A stretch of DNA of 64,000 bases from an uncultured Bacilli bacterium (GCA_949425635.1 CASPWD010000006.1:1-64000); one strand, 5' to 3'. Shown: positions 16,793-26,359, counted from the first letter of the stretch. Notes: generated from the letters alone by a model not told the origin. A program made the numbers and translations.

Positions 16793-18386
16793 TCACCTGA
16801 AAACTTGCATACATTGGATCTACTGGAACATATCCAGTTCCATAAGCTCCAAATATTAAAATGTAGAATATTAATGCATAATATACTGCCCATCTTAAAA
16901 CAATCGGCTTCTTAGCAAGACTTTCTCTAATCTCCACATTCTTTTCTTTTAAAATACTTATTACAAATATAATAACCAAAGTGACACCAATTATTATAAA
17001 GTCATATTTATCTAATCCTAAAGAGAAAATTGTCTTATTAGTAAAGCTTACTAAACTAAATTCTGTAAATATCTTTTTAAATATTATTAAACCTGCTTTT
17101 AAACCTGGTGCTCTAAAGAACATTTCACCAAATATTACTATTATAACTGTTTTAATTATATTAAATAATCGAATAAATACATTTTCACGACTTATATGTG
17201 TCTTATCATAAAATAATCCAAATAAAGGTGCAAATATATTTCCAAGTAATATAAAGAAGAAATGATACATTCCAAAAAATATATAATTATATCCAGCACC
17301 ATGCCATATACCATTACTTAACCAAACAGCAAATAATGCAACACTACCAGCTACCAAAGGTCCAAAATGACTTCCTAATTTAGGTTTTAAAGCTTTAGTA
17401 GTCTTCTTTGAAAATTTAGACAATGAAATTGGATAAAAGATATAATCTTTAAACCATGTTCCCAAAGTAATATGCCATCTTGCCCAGAAATCAGATATGT
17501 TCTTTGCAAAAAATGGTTGTCTAAAATTCTCTGGTAATTTTACACCAAATATTTCTCCACTACCAATAACAACATCCATTACACCTGAAAAATCCATGTA
17601 TAATTGAATTGTATAAAGAACAGCTCCAGCTAAGAGTAATCCACCATCCATTGTTGCATACCCAGAAAATATTGCTTTAACTATTATATTTAATCTATCC
17701 GCAATAACGATTTTTTTTAATAAACCATACAAGATTCTTTGTATACCAAAACACATATTATGATAAGTAATTTTATTCCCAGCATATAAAGAATCTGCTG
17801 TCTCATTATATCTTGCAATTGGTCCTTCCATAACTTGTGGGAAAAACGCCATATATAAAGCTAGTTTAAATATATTCTTATCTGTCTCTATTTTACCTCT
17901 ATATACATCAACTAAATAAGAAATTGCCTGCATCGTATAAAAAGAAATTCCAATAGGTGCAGCAAACTTATATTGTTTAATATGCAAAGGAATCTTAAAT
18001 AAATCAAAGACATTATTAACATTCAAACAAAAGAATGATAAATACTTTAACGATACTAAGAATCCTAATTGAATGATAATTCCAAAGAATAAAATTTGCT
18101 TTCTCTTTTTTAAGTATTTTGCTCTTACTTCTTTTTTATTTTCTTTCTCTGTAACGAATAACTCTTCCTCTTCACATCTCTTATTATCGCGAAGCCACAA
18201 TCCAAAGTGATGCATGGAAAAAGTTGTAATAATTAAATATACCAACAACTTTCCACTTAATAAGTAGAAAAATATATAACTAGCTATAAGCAAAATAAAT
18301 GGTTTAACTTTTTTAGGAAATACTTGATAAAGAAACATAACTATTGGCAAAAACACCAATAGATATGTTAAATCACAATACTGCAT
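16770..18386 (-). CDS. dltB: MBOAT family acyltransferase, DltB-like
   Basis: Membrane-bound O-acyltransferase, 538 residues with about ten spans. DltB-type motifs: FPQVMEGPIARY, NFRQPFFAKNISDFWARWHITLGTWFKDYIFYPI and WLSNGIWHGAGYNYIFFGMYHF, where the His in WHG is the expected catalytic residue. In the Dlt pathway DltB passes the aminoacyl group from the carrier protein across the membrane to the polymer. Here it lies between the carrier gene (6 nt gap) and the first SGNH gene (23-nt overlap). Alginate-type MBOATs share the motifs, but the adenylation and carrier genes alongside favour a Dlt-like job. The gene symbol is given by context. Confidence 0.88.
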   Translation of the reverse strand: MQYCDLTYLLVFLPIVMFLYQVFPKKVKPFILLIASYIFFYLLSGKLLVYLIITTFSMHHFGLWLRDNKRCEEEELFVTEKENKKEVRAKYLKKRKQILFFGIIIQLGFLVSLKYLSFFCLNVNNVFDLFKIPLHIKQYKFAAPIGISFYTMQAISYLVDVYRGKIETDKNIFKLALYMAFFPQVMEGPIARYNETADSLYAGNKITYHNMCFGIQRILYGLLKKIVIADRLNIIVKAIFSGYATMDGGLLLAGAVLYTIQLYMDFSGVMDVVIGSGEIFGVKLPENFRQPFFAKNISDFWARWHITLGTWFKDYIFYPISLSKFSKKTTKALKPKLGSHFGPLVAGSVALFAVWLSNGIWHGAGYNYIFFGMYHFFFILLGNIFAPLFGLFYDKTHISRENVFIRLFNIIKTVIIVIFGEMFFRAPGLKAGLIIFKKIFTEFSLVSFTNKTIFSLGLDKYDFIIIGVTLVIIFVISILKEKNVEIRESLAKKPIVLRWAVYYALIFYILIFGAYGTGYVPVDPMYASFQVNDYGQIL

Positions 18387-18391
18387 ATTGC

Positions 18392-18622
18392 TTATTCTTC
18401 CTCTTGTAACCTAGTAATTAAAGCCATAATATTTTTTACAGAATTAAAATTAGCTGGTACAATTTCAACAGTTGGAATAACAACATCAAAAGCATCCTCA
18501 ATTTCAGCTATCAATGACAAAATAGATAGTGAATCCAATAAATGATCATCAATTAAAGTCTCACTATTTTCATAATCAACTCCTGGTTTAATATCTTCTA
18601 AAATTTCTAATAATTCTTTCAT
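18392..18622 (-). CDS. dltC: Carrier protein (DltC-like)
   Basis: A 76-residue carrier protein with the phosphopantetheine serine in DDHLLDSLSILSLIAEIEDAFDVVIP (Ser31). Acidic, four-helix ACP fold expected. In Dlt systems DltC carries the activated amino acid as a thioester from DltA to DltB. It lies 4 nt after the PLP-enzyme gene and 5 nt before the MBOAT gene. Its likely activating enzyme, AcpS, is encoded just beyond the operon's end. It could equally be called a generic peptidyl carrier protein, because the amino acid loaded here is not certain. Confidence 0.9.
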   Translation of the reverse strand: MKELLEILEDIKPGVDYENSETLIDDHLLDSLSILSLIAEIEDAFDVVIPTVEIVPANFNSVKNIMALITRLQEEE

Positions 18623-18626
18623 ATTT

Positions 18627-19799
18627 TTACTCTCCTTCTTTATAGTTAGGTTTATTTATTTTATATGTATTTACTACATCTCTAACTAACTCATCTTTAT
18701 TATTTTTTATTAATACGACTTTAGGTAAATCACGGCTTAAAAACAAAGATATACCTTCAGTAACAGAATAAGCCCCTACTTTTTTGAAAACAAATATATC
18801 TCCAAGTTCAAGTTTAGGCACTTCTAATTGTTTTACAATTAAATCATTAATTGTACACAAAGCCCCACATAAATTATACACATCATTCTCTTTTTCTTGT
18901 TTATTGTTAGACAAGATATCAAAATATGGAACTTTCATAGCCATGGACTGACCATAATATACTAATTGATGAATACCACCATCTAATATAACAAAATTGC
19001 CATTTTTATTATTTTTCATATCGACTACTTTAGTTAAATAATAACCAGCATCAGCGACTAAACTTCGGCCAATCTCTAACGTAATAGTACGTCCTTCAAA
19101 ATAAGTTTTAAGTAATTCATTAAATTCATTCAAATAAGTGTCTTCATCAAATTCATCTCCTTGGAAATAATAGATTGGAAATCCTGGTCCATACTCTATC
19201 TCTTCCAAAGTAACTTGATACTTATCTTCTAAAGATTTCATAAATTCACTTACATGTTTCATTTCTTTTTCAATAATACGAAGATTATGTTTCTGTGTTC
19301 CAGCAAAATATTCTAAACCCTTAATTGTGATATTAGGGCATTTATCTGCAAACACTTTTTCTACTTCATCTTCATTGATTCCAAATTGATTGCCACTTGT
19401 AAGTCTTACTAAAATATCAATATTTCTATCATGCTTAATTGCCAATTTTTTAAGTAATTCATATTGTGTTAAAGATTCTATCGTAAAATGTCCAACTTGT
19501 TCCTTATTAGCCATGATACTAAAGAAATCATCTTCATTCTTATAAACTCCAGATAAAACAATCTTGTTTTTATCAATTTCTAGACTCTTACAAATTTCAT
19601 ATTCTCCATTTGAACATACTTCTAATCGATCAACGTCATCTATAATTTCTTTGATAACAAAGGAATTCGCCTTAATTGCAAAACAAAGTCCTATATTAGG
19701 TAATTTTCTTCTTAAATATTCTATACGTTTCTTTATTTCATCAATATTAAAAACATATAAAGGAGTTCCATATTTTAATGCTAACTCTTCAAAATTCAT
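18627..19799 (-). CDS. Fold-III PLP enzyme, DAP/ornithine decarboxylase-like
   Basis: A PLP-dependent enzyme of the alanine racemase/LysA (fold III) class. LysA-type motifs: YGTPLYVFN at the start, CFAIKANS with the PLP lysine, EICKSLEI, a glycine loop reading GPGFPIYY, EIGRSLVADAGYYLTKVVD (EPGR-like), FVILDGGIHQL, GALCTINDLIV (LysA: GPLCESGD) and VGAYSVTEG (LysA: AGAYG). Length 390 fits decarboxylases. It sits between the adenylation and carrier genes with a 4-nt ATGA overlap, so it is integral to the operon. It may make or convert the amino acid that is loaded, or act on the carrier-bound form; substrate unknown. An inserted decarboxylase is not part of the classical dltABCD set. Confidence 0.85.
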   Translation of the reverse strand: MNFEELALKYGTPLYVFNIDEIKKRIEYLRRKLPNIGLCFAIKANSFVIKEIIDDVDRLEVCSNGEYEICKSLEIDKNKIVLSGVYKNEDDFFSIMANKEQVGHFTIESLTQYELLKKLAIKHDRNIDILVRLTSGNQFGINEDEVEKVFADKCPNITIKGLEYFAGTQKHNLRIIEKEMKHVSEFMKSLEDKYQVTLEEIEYGPGFPIYYFQGDEFDEDTYLNEFNELLKTYFEGRTITLEIGRSLVADAGYYLTKVVDMKNNKNGNFVILDGGIHQLVYYGQSMAMKVPYFDILSNNKQEKENDVYNLCGALCTINDLIVKQLEVPKLELGDIFVFKKVGAYSVTEGISLFLSRDLPKVVLIKNNKDELVRDVVNTYKINKPNYKEGE

Positions 19800-21316
19800 G
19801 CTTGTCCCTCCTCTATCATTGCCATCAATACCTTACGATCGATCTTACCATTCTTAGTCAAGGTAAAATTATCAAGTTGTTTAAATCTAGATGGAATCAT
19901 ATACTCAGGAACATTTTTCCTTAAATCTTCGACAATTGTTTCTTTCGTAACATCCCCAACATAGAAACAATATAATCTATTCTTCTTTTCATAGAATAAA
20001 GTACATACTCTTCTAACACCTTCTACACCCATGACTTGTCTATCGATTTCTTCTAACTCAATACGATGCCCTTGATATTTTATTTGAAAATCCTTTCGAC
20101 CAACAAATACTAAGTCACCATCGCTATTAATTTTACCTAAATCTCCAGTACGATATATTAATTCGTTATACTTTTTATTTAATGGGTTTTGAACAAATGC
20201 CTTCTTAGTTTGTTCATCATTACTATAATAACCTAAAGCTAAGCAACTTCCAGCTACACAAATTTCTCCAGCTGAATCTACATTCGTTACTTCTTTATCT
20301 TCACTATCAAGTAATAGGATTCTTTCATTTTTAAATGCCTTACCAATAGGTAATTCTGTGTATTCTACATCTCTTCTAATACGATAGTATGTACAATTAC
20401 ATGTAATTTCTGTTGGCCCATACACATTTATGAATTCTGCTTCAGGCAACTTTTCCATCCACATTTTTAAGTGTTTAATCGGCATGACTTCTCCACTAAA
20501 CAATATTTTATTTACAGTAGTTGGCACTTTATAATCAAGACCATGAAATGTCGTAATTAAACATAATGCTGACACTGCCCAAGTCATCGTCGTAACTTGA
20601 TTATCTACTAAATAATCAAGTAACTCTGCTGGAGAAGAAAACAATCTCTTAGGTACTATAACTAATGTTGCCCCTACTCTCATAGCTGAATAAATATCCT
20701 TAACCGATACATCAAAATCAAAAGGCGCTTGATTCGCTATCAAATCATTTTCATTAAAATTAAATTCTTCAGTAAATATATCAATAAAATCAATTATTGA
20801 ACGATTTCCAACTACAACTCCTTTTGGAACTCCGGTTGAACCTGAAGTAAAATTAATATAAACAGGATCTAAATCTACCTTCTGATTTCTAACTTTAGCT
20901 AATCCTTCTAAATCAACCTTTTTAGTATTTTCTAAAACATCTTCTATCTTAATAATATTTAAACTTTCAAATAATTCACATGCCTTATCATAAAATTCAT
21001 TATTAGTAATAACAACTTTACTTTCTAAGACTTCATTTATTATTTTTAATCTACTATCAGGTAATTCTGGATTAATTAAACTATAACATCCTCCAGCATA
21101 AAGAACACCAAAGAAAACTTCTAGAGTTTCAATCCCTTTATCCATAAATACTATAACTGGATCATTTATTTTTAAATGGTCAATCAAATAAGTTCCTACC
21201 AATTTAGATTTCTTTTCTAACTCTTCATAACTTACTTTTCTTGACTCTTCAATTATAGCTATTTTATCTTTATTTCTTTTTGTACTCTCTTCTAAATAAT
21301 CTAGCACTAATCTCAT
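19796..21316 (-). CDS. dltA: Amino acid adenylation enzyme (DltA-like)
   Basis: Stand-alone adenylation enzyme of 506 residues that should activate an amino acid with ATP and load it on the carrier protein. Core motifs in order: FTSGSTGVPKGV (A3), FDFDVSVKDIYSAM (A4, with the Asp expected to hold the amino group), NVYGPTEITCNCTYY (A5), YRTGDLG (A7), GRKDFQIKYQGHRIELEEID (A8) and NGKIDRK (A10 lysine). Size and motif order match DltA. Known DltA enzymes use D-alanine; the A5 region here (TEITCNCT) is closer to NRPS domains, so another substrate is possible. First gene of a six-gene operon with its own operator. ATG start preceded by GTGAGG. Confidence 0.9.
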   Translation of the reverse strand: MRLVLDYLEESTKRNKDKIAIIEESRKVSYEELEKKSKLVGTYLIDHLKINDPVIVFMDKGIETLEVFFGVLYAGGCYSLINPELPDSRLKIINEVLESKVVITNNEFYDKACELFESLNIIKIEDVLENTKKVDLEGLAKVRNQKVDLDPVYINFTSGSTGVPKGVVVGNRSIIDFIDIFTEEFNFNENDLIANQAPFDFDVSVKDIYSAMRVGATLVIVPKRLFSSPAELLDYLVDNQVTTMTWAVSALCLITTFHGLDYKVPTTVNKILFSGEVMPIKHLKMWMEKLPEAEFINVYGPTEITCNCTYYRIRRDVEYTELPIGKAFKNERILLLDSEDKEVTNVDSAGEICVAGSCLALGYYSNDEQTKKAFVQNPLNKKYNELIYRTGDLGKINSDGDLVFVGRKDFQIKYQGHRIELEEIDRQVMGVEGVRRVCTLFYEKKNRLYCFYVGDVTKETIVEDLRKNVPEYMIPSRFKQLDNFTLTKNGKIDRKVLMAMIEEGQA

Positions 21317-21366
21317 GTATTTTCCTCACTTTCTAGAGCTATACATTCTAATTTTACCAACCATTA

Positions 21367-21394
21367 ATTAAGATATAATTAAGCCAACATTAAG
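21367..21394 (-). promoter_or_regulatory. Three CTTAAT direct repeats at 11-bp period (response-regulator site)
   Basis: On the minus strand CTTAAT occurs three times with exactly five bases between copies (plus-strand ATTAAG at 21367, 21378 and 21389). Direct hexamers at an 11-bp period are the usual footprint of OmpR/PhoB-family regulators. The gene for such a regulator lies in the operon next door (22995-23681). The repeats end 50 bp before the adenylation gene, and a TAAAAT box follows at about 21352-21357, without a good -35, as expected for an activator-dependent promoter. Confidence 0.7.
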
Positions 21395-21437
21395 ATTTGT
21401 TAATATTTCACCACTTTACAACAAAACAAGAAAAAAA

Positions 21438-21452
21438 GACTACAAAGTAATC
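21438..21452 (-). terminator. Intrinsic terminator after the histidine kinase
   Basis: Minus-strand stem GATTAC/GTAGTC (one G-U pair) with a 3-nt loop and seven Ts. It overlaps the kinase stop codon and separates the two-component operon from the Dlt-like operon. Confidence 0.65.
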
Positions 21453-23014
21453 TCTATTTCAAACTTATATGGGCTTTTGGGTTTTGTAACTAACTTAATC
21501 TCCCCATCATGAATATCTACGACTCTCTTAGCAATAAATAAACCTAAACCTGTACCATTTCCATTTTTTCTCGATTCATCACCAGTTACAAAAGCTGTAA
21601 ACAAAGTCTTTTCTAACTTTTTATCAATACCACGTCCATTATCAGCTATAACCAATTTTAACTTATCTTTTTTACGTTTTAACTTAAAATAAATAGTAAC
21701 TCCTTTATCATTATGTTTTATACTATTATTTATTAAATTATCAAATAATCTAATCATTAACTTAGGATCAAAATCCTTCATATATTCTTTATCTAAAAGT
21801 TCTAATTCTAAATTATATCCTTGTAACTCTAAATCGGTATACTTAATAGCTAAATACTCACGACAAAACTCATTAAAATCTACCCTTTCAAAATTAGACT
21901 TAAAATCAGGATGCTCCATTTGTGTATACTCAAATAAAGAATCAATAATATTAGTAGCAACCTCTGATTTATTATAAATCGCATCAATATATTTATCTTT
22001 CTTATTTTCCGGAACCATATCATCTTTCAATGCTTTAGCATAACCTTTTATAACAGTCAAAGGAGTCTTCAAATCATGACTAATATTAGTAATAATACTC
22101 TGCTTTTCTTTATAAATTGCATCTGTCTTAGTTTTTTCTTCATTAAGCTTAATAAGTAAATTTTTAAAAGAAGCAAAAAATCCTTTAAATTCTCTAGGAA
22201 TATTTTCATCATCAAATTTAGGCAACGCTACATTCTCATAATTATCCATTAATTCTTTAAGTGGTAAAATCATTTTCTTTAACTTACAAAAGAACAAATA
22301 TGTAATAATAAACTCTAAAATTGCAATTAAAGGTATTATATAAAGCCACATTGCATAAATATGATTAATTTTCTTTTCCATTGTAAAAGTATCTATAGAA
22401 TGTTCCAAAAAAACCAATGTCCTAGCTTTTCCATCAATTGTTTCATAAGAATATTTCTCAATAAAACTCTTATTACTTGCAAATCCATTAATAAGTTCTA
22501 ACTCGCACTCAGATAATTTATCCCTATCAGAAAATAGCTCTCCTTTAATTATATTAAGTTTATCGTCTAACAAAGCATAGTCAACAATCTCTTCATATTT
22601 AGTCTCTTCATCAAACCTATTCTTAGTAACTAAGATATTTTTTTCGCCATTTGTTCCTGCATACTCTTTAACAGCATAATAATAATCACTATAGTAATCA
22701 TTTATATAATTTAATTCTTTAGCATTTATACTAAATTCTGAATGATTATTAGTCGAAAATATAATAGTATTATTTTCATCAAATACAACTATTTCACTTT
22801 TACTAAACTTTTTTAAAGGTATCTTACTAAACTTATCTTGAACTAAATACTCTTCATATTCAAACAATTCATCTATCGAAGGTGCCACATGTTTTAACTT
22901 AGTATCAACAATTATATTTATTAATATGATAGACAACAATAAAATACAGGAATAAACTGAAAAATATAATACACAATATCCTACAAAACTCTTCTTACCT
23001 TTTCTCATCTTCAA
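21440..23014 (-). CDS. Sensor histidine kinase
   Basis: Membrane histidine kinase of 524 residues. Two spans (about 10-32 and 220-245) bracket an extracellular sensor of about 185 residues; then a linker, HisKA with NISHDLKTPLTVIKGY (His phosphoacceptor) and a HATPase with NNSIKHNDKG (N box), ADNGRGIDKKLEKTLFTAF (G1/F) and GNGTGLGLFIAKRVVD (G2). All kinase boxes are intact. It overlaps the response regulator gene by 20 nt. It starts at TTG (23014) or the ATG two codons later. Next to the Dlt-like operon, it probably senses envelope stress such as cationic peptides, by analogy with GraS or DltS; that is inference. Confidence 0.93.
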   Translation of the reverse strand: MKMRKGKKSFVGYCVLYFSVYSCILLLSIILINIIVDTKLKHVAPSIDELFEYEEYLVQDKFSKIPLKKFSKSEIVVFDENNTIIFSTNNHSEFSINAKELNYINDYYSDYYYAVKEYAGTNGEKNILVTKNRFDEETKYEEIVDYALLDDKLNIIKGELFSDRDKLSECELELINGFASNKSFIEKYSYETIDGKARTLVFLEHSIDTFTMEKKINHIYAMWLYIIPLIAILEFIITYLFFCKLKKMILPLKELMDNYENVALPKFDDENIPREFKGFFASFKNLLIKLNEEKTKTDAIYKEKQSIITNISHDLKTPLTVIKGYAKALKDDMVPENKKDKYIDAIYNKSEVATNIIDSLFEYTQMEHPDFKSNFERVDFNEFCREYLAIKYTDLELQGYNLELELLDKEYMKDFDPKLMIRLFDNLINNSIKHNDKGVTIYFKLKRKKDKLKLVIADNGRGIDKKLEKTLFTAFVTGDESRKNGNGTGLGLFIAKRVVDIHDGEIKLVTKPKSPYKFEIEITL

Positions 23015-23681
23015 ATTTATAACCTAATCCTCTCACTGTTTTTATATATTTAGGATTTGCTGGATCATCTTCTATCTTTGATCTTAAATTAGATATGTGT
23101 ACTATTACTGTATTTTCATCTACCAAAGAATCATCATTAACACATTTATATAATTGTGACTTAGTAAAAATTCTATTCGGATTTTTCATCATCTTAGAAA
23201 GTATCTTTATTTCTGTTGAAGTAAGTACAATAGTTTTTTCATTTTTCTTTAAAGTAAACTTTTCTAAATCTAAAGATAAACTTCCAATATTAATAATAGT
23301 CTCTACTTCATTACCACCTATTCTTCTTAAAAGAGCATTTATACAAGCAATAACCTCTAAAGGATTGAAAGGCTTTGTTATATAACAATCTGCTCCAATA
23401 TTTAATCCAAGTATTCTATCTATATCCATACTCTTAGCAGATAATATTATGATTGGAATATTATTTTTTTCTTGTCTTAACTTCTTTATCAATTCATATC
23501 CATTCATAACTGGCATCATAACATCAGCTAAAACCAAATCAAAGTCTTTTTCATTTATCATATTATAAGCATCAAGGCCATTATCAGTACTTTCTACTTC
23601 AAAGCCATTCCCCTCTAAATAAAGAGTTAAGAGTTCTACTATATCTTTATCATCTTCTACTATTAATATCTTCTTTTTCAT
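22995..23681 (-). CDS. OmpR/PhoB-family response regulator
   Basis: Receiver domain (1-120) with the acidic pair D10/D11, phosphoacceptor D53 (VLADVMMPVMNG), the Thr/Ser position in IIILSAKS and Lys in YITKPFNP, followed by a winged-helix DNA-binding domain (about 130-226) ending in DDPANPKYIKTVRGLGYKFE. A complete OmpR-type regulator of 228 residues, partner of the kinase encoded with a 20-nt overlap. Its probable target is the set of three CTTAAT repeats 50 bp upstream of the Dlt-like operon. A sigma-A-type promoter lies at 23725-23752. Confidence 0.95.
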   Translation of the reverse strand: MKKKILIVEDDKDIVELLTLYLEGNGFEVESTDNGLDAYNMINEKDFDLVLADVMMPVMNGYELIKKLRQEKNNIPIIILSAKSMDIDRILGLNIGADCYITKPFNPLEVIACINALLRRIGGNEVETIINIGSLSLDLEKFTLKKNEKTIVLTSTEIKILSKMMKNPNRIFTKSQLYKCVNDDSLVDENTVIVHISNLRSKIEDDPANPKYIKTVRGLGYKFEDEKR

Positions 23682-23724
23682 AAGACTTTCACCTCGAACA
23701 ACTAAACATAATTTGTCGCTAATT

Positions 23725-23752
23725 ATTATATCACTTATCTCTATTTAGACAA
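23725..23752 (-). promoter_or_regulatory. Sigma-A-type promoter of the two-component operon
   Basis: Minus strand: TTGTCT, 16-bp spacer, TATAAT, located 44 nt upstream of the response regulator ATG and downstream of the valS terminator. Confidence 0.75.
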
Positions 23753-23774
23753 AGGCTTAACTGGATCTTTAAAA

Positions 23775-23803
23775 AAAGTCAACCGCATAAATTGGTCGAC
23801 TTT
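23775..23803 (-). terminator. Intrinsic terminator after valS
   Basis: Minus-strand stem AAAGTCGACC/GGTTGACTTT with one G-U pair, followed by a T-run, just past the valS stop. Confidence 0.88.
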
Positions 23804-23809
23804 GCTTTT

Positions 23810-26359
23810 TTATTTATTTAAAATATTTAATCTTTCAACAACTACTTGTAACTTAGCTTCTTCAACTGCTAAACTTTCTCTTTCTTGATTAACAATTTTT
23901 TCTGGAGCTTTTGCTACATAATTTTCATTACTTAATAATTTAGTACGTCTAGCTATGGAAGCTTCTAAAGATTCTTTTTCCTTAGTCAAGTTTTCTAATT
24001 CTTCACTCTTTTGTTTAGAATCATCATAACAAATAAATAGTTTATACTTACCTAGTGTAACTTCTAAATTACCACTCATAGTACTTTCAGTAACTTTTTT
24101 ATCTGTTAACTTTAACATCTTTAAAATTAATTCATTTTCTATATCAGTAACAACTTCAAAATCACTACCAATACCGCCTTCGGCTTTTTTATTTCTAAAT
24201 AATGCAATGTATTCAATTACTTCGTCTACTTCTTTTTCTTCCTTAGCAAACACTAAAGACTTATCATATTTAGGATAATTACTTATCATAATAGATTCAC
24301 TATCTTTAATTGGTAACATACCATAAATTTCCTCAGTAACAAATGGCATAAATGGATGTAACATCTTGATAATACCTGTTAATACATAAGTCAATACACT
24401 CTTAGTACCTACACTATCTAAATTAAATTTAGCAAATTCAATATAACTACTACAGAAGTCATCCCAAATAAAATCATACAACTCTGTACCAACTAAATTA
24501 AATTCATATTTATCCATATGTTTCGTAGTACTCTTAACGATATTCTGATACTTAGTTAAAATCCATTTATCTTCATCTCTTAGATTACTTAAGTCAATAC
24601 TCTCTAATCCATCAATGTTTAATAATACGAATCTCGAAGCATTCCATAACTTATTAATGAAATTCCATGTACTAGCAACTTTATCTTTGTCAAATCTTAA
24701 ATCTGTTCCTAAAGCAACATCAGTCGCTAAATAGAATCTTAATGCATCTGCCCCATATTCATCGATCAAATCCATTGGATCTACTCCGTTACCTAAAGAC
24801 TTAGACATCTTACGTCCTTCTTTATCACGAATTAATCCATGAATAATGCAATCCTTAAATGGTCTTGTACCTGTTATATGTTCAGCTTGGAATACCATTC
24901 TAGCTACCCAAAAGAATATAATATCATAAGCTGTAACTAATACATCATTAGGATAATATCTTCTCATATCCTCAGTACACTCAGGCCATCCTAAAGTGCT
25001 AAATGGCCACAATGCAGAGGAGAACCAAGTATCTAATACATCTTCATCTTGCTTCCATCCTTCACCTTCAGGAGCTTCTAATCCTACATAGATTTCATCA
25101 TCTTTATACCAAGCAGGAATTCTATGTCCCCACCATAATTGTCTTGAAATACACCAGTCATATGATATTTCCATCCAATGATTTAATATTTTCTCAAATC
25201 TTTCAGGAACAAAATTAACTTTTTCGTCTTCCTTTGCTTGCGTTTCTAATACATGACTCGCTAAATCCCCCATCTTAACAAACCATTGCTTAGATAAATA
25301 AGGTTCTACCATAACTCCTGTTCTTTCTGAATGTCCAACAGAGTGAGTCATTGGTTCTACTCTTATAAGCAAGTCAGCATTCTCTAAATCTTTTAATAAT
25401 TCTTTTCTACACATTTCTCTGCTCATACCTTGATAAGAAAGAGCATTCGCATTCATTGTTGCATCAGGATTCATGACAATAATTCTTTCCAAATTATGTC
25501 TATTACCTACTTCAAAATCGTTAGGATCATGTGCAGGAGTAATCTTAACAACACCAGTTCCAAATTCAGGATCAGCATGTTCATCACCAATAATTGGAAT
25601 AGCTTTATTTACAATAGGAAGTATAGCATTCTTACCTATTAAATGTTTATATCTTTCGTCTTCTGGATTAACAGCTACTGCTGTATCTCCAAATAAAGTT
25701 TCAGGTCTTGTAGTAGCTACATCTAAAAATTCATCAGTACCTTCAATGAAGTATTTTAAATGATAAAAAGCTCCTTCAACATCCTTATAAATAACTTCTT
25801 CATTAGATAAAGCCGTTTGTGCTTGAGGATCCCAGTTTATAATCTTTTCTCCTCTATAAATAATACCTTCATTATAATAATCTACAAATACTTTAGTAAC
25901 TGCTTTATTTAAGCCTTCATCTAAAGTAAATCTTTCTTTATTATAATCAACACTTATTCCTACTTTAGCCCATTGATCTCTGATATTTCCACCATATTCA
26001 TGAGTCCAATCCCAACAAGCTTCTAAGAACTTTTCTCTACCATATTCGTATTTATCAATACCCATTTCTTTTAATCTCTTAACTACTTTAGCTTCTGTAG
26101 CTATGGCAGCATGGTCCATACCTGGTAACCAAAGACAATCAAATCCTTGCATTCTTTTATAACGAATAATAATATCTTGAATAGATACATCCATTGCATG
26201 GCCTAAATGCAATTTACCAGTAACATTTGGTGGTGGAATTACTATACAAAAAGGATCTTTACTTTTATCTCCACTCTCAAAATACCCTTTATCTTTCCAC
26301 GTATTATACTTATTTTCTTCTATTTTACTATGATTATATTTAGTTTCTATTTCCATCAT
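23810..26359 (-). CDS. valS: Valyl-tRNA synthetase
   Basis: Class I synthetase charging tRNA-Val. IPPPNVTGKLHLGHAMD carries the HIGH motif. The inserted CP1 editing domain includes ATTRPETLFGDTAVAVNPED. GRKMSKSLGNGVDP carries KMSKS, and the anticodon-binding and C-terminal coiled-coil arm (KSEELENLTKEKESLEASIARR) are present. About 849 residues, normal for ValRS. The longest frame starts at 26377, but that ATG is the ribosome site itself (ATGAGAGGA); the ATG at 26359 lies about 10 nt after AGAGGA and is preferred. It overlaps the HD gene end by 20 nt. Both genes are under a T-box leader with a GUU specifier. Confidence 0.97.
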   Translation of the reverse strand: MMEIETKYNHSKIEENKYNTWKDKGYFESGDKSKDPFCIVIPPPNVTGKLHLGHAMDVSIQDIIIRYKRMQGFDCLWLPGMDHAAIATEAKVVKRLKEMGIDKYEYGREKFLEACWDWTHEYGGNIRDQWAKVGISVDYNKERFTLDEGLNKAVTKVFVDYYNEGIIYRGEKIINWDPQAQTALSNEEVIYKDVEGAFYHLKYFIEGTDEFLDVATTRPETLFGDTAVAVNPEDERYKHLIGKNAILPIVNKAIPIIGDEHADPEFGTGVVKITPAHDPNDFEVGNRHNLERIIVMNPDATMNANALSYQGMSREMCRKELLKDLENADLLIRVEPMTHSVGHSERTGVMVEPYLSKQWFVKMGDLASHVLETQAKEDEKVNFVPERFEKILNHWMEISYDWCISRQLWWGHRIPAWYKDDEIYVGLEAPEGEGWKQDEDVLDTWFSSALWPFSTLGWPECTEDMRRYYPNDVLVTAYDIIFFWVARMVFQAEHITGTRPFKDCIIHGLIRDKEGRKMSKSLGNGVDPMDLIDEYGADALRFYLATDVALGTDLRFDKDKVASTWNFINKLWNASRFVLLNIDGLESIDLSNLRDEDKWILTKYQNIVKSTTKHMDKYEFNLVGTELYDFIWDDFCSSYIEFAKFNLDSVGTKSVLTYVLTGIIKMLHPFMPFVTEEIYGMLPIKDSESIMISNYPKYDKSLVFAKEEKEVDEVIEYIALFRNKKAEGGIGSDFEVVTDIENELILKMLKLTDKKVTESTMSGNLEVTLGKYKLFICYDDSKQKSEELENLTKEKESLEASIARRTKLLSNENYVAKAPEKIVNQERESLAVEEAKLQVVVERLNILNK

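Noticed and set aside
19796-19799. Mycoplasma-type genetic code (UGA as Trp), considered because of the AT-rich content
   Set aside because: UGA ends the adenylation gene in an ATGA overlap with the following start, and Trp codons in conserved motifs are UGG.
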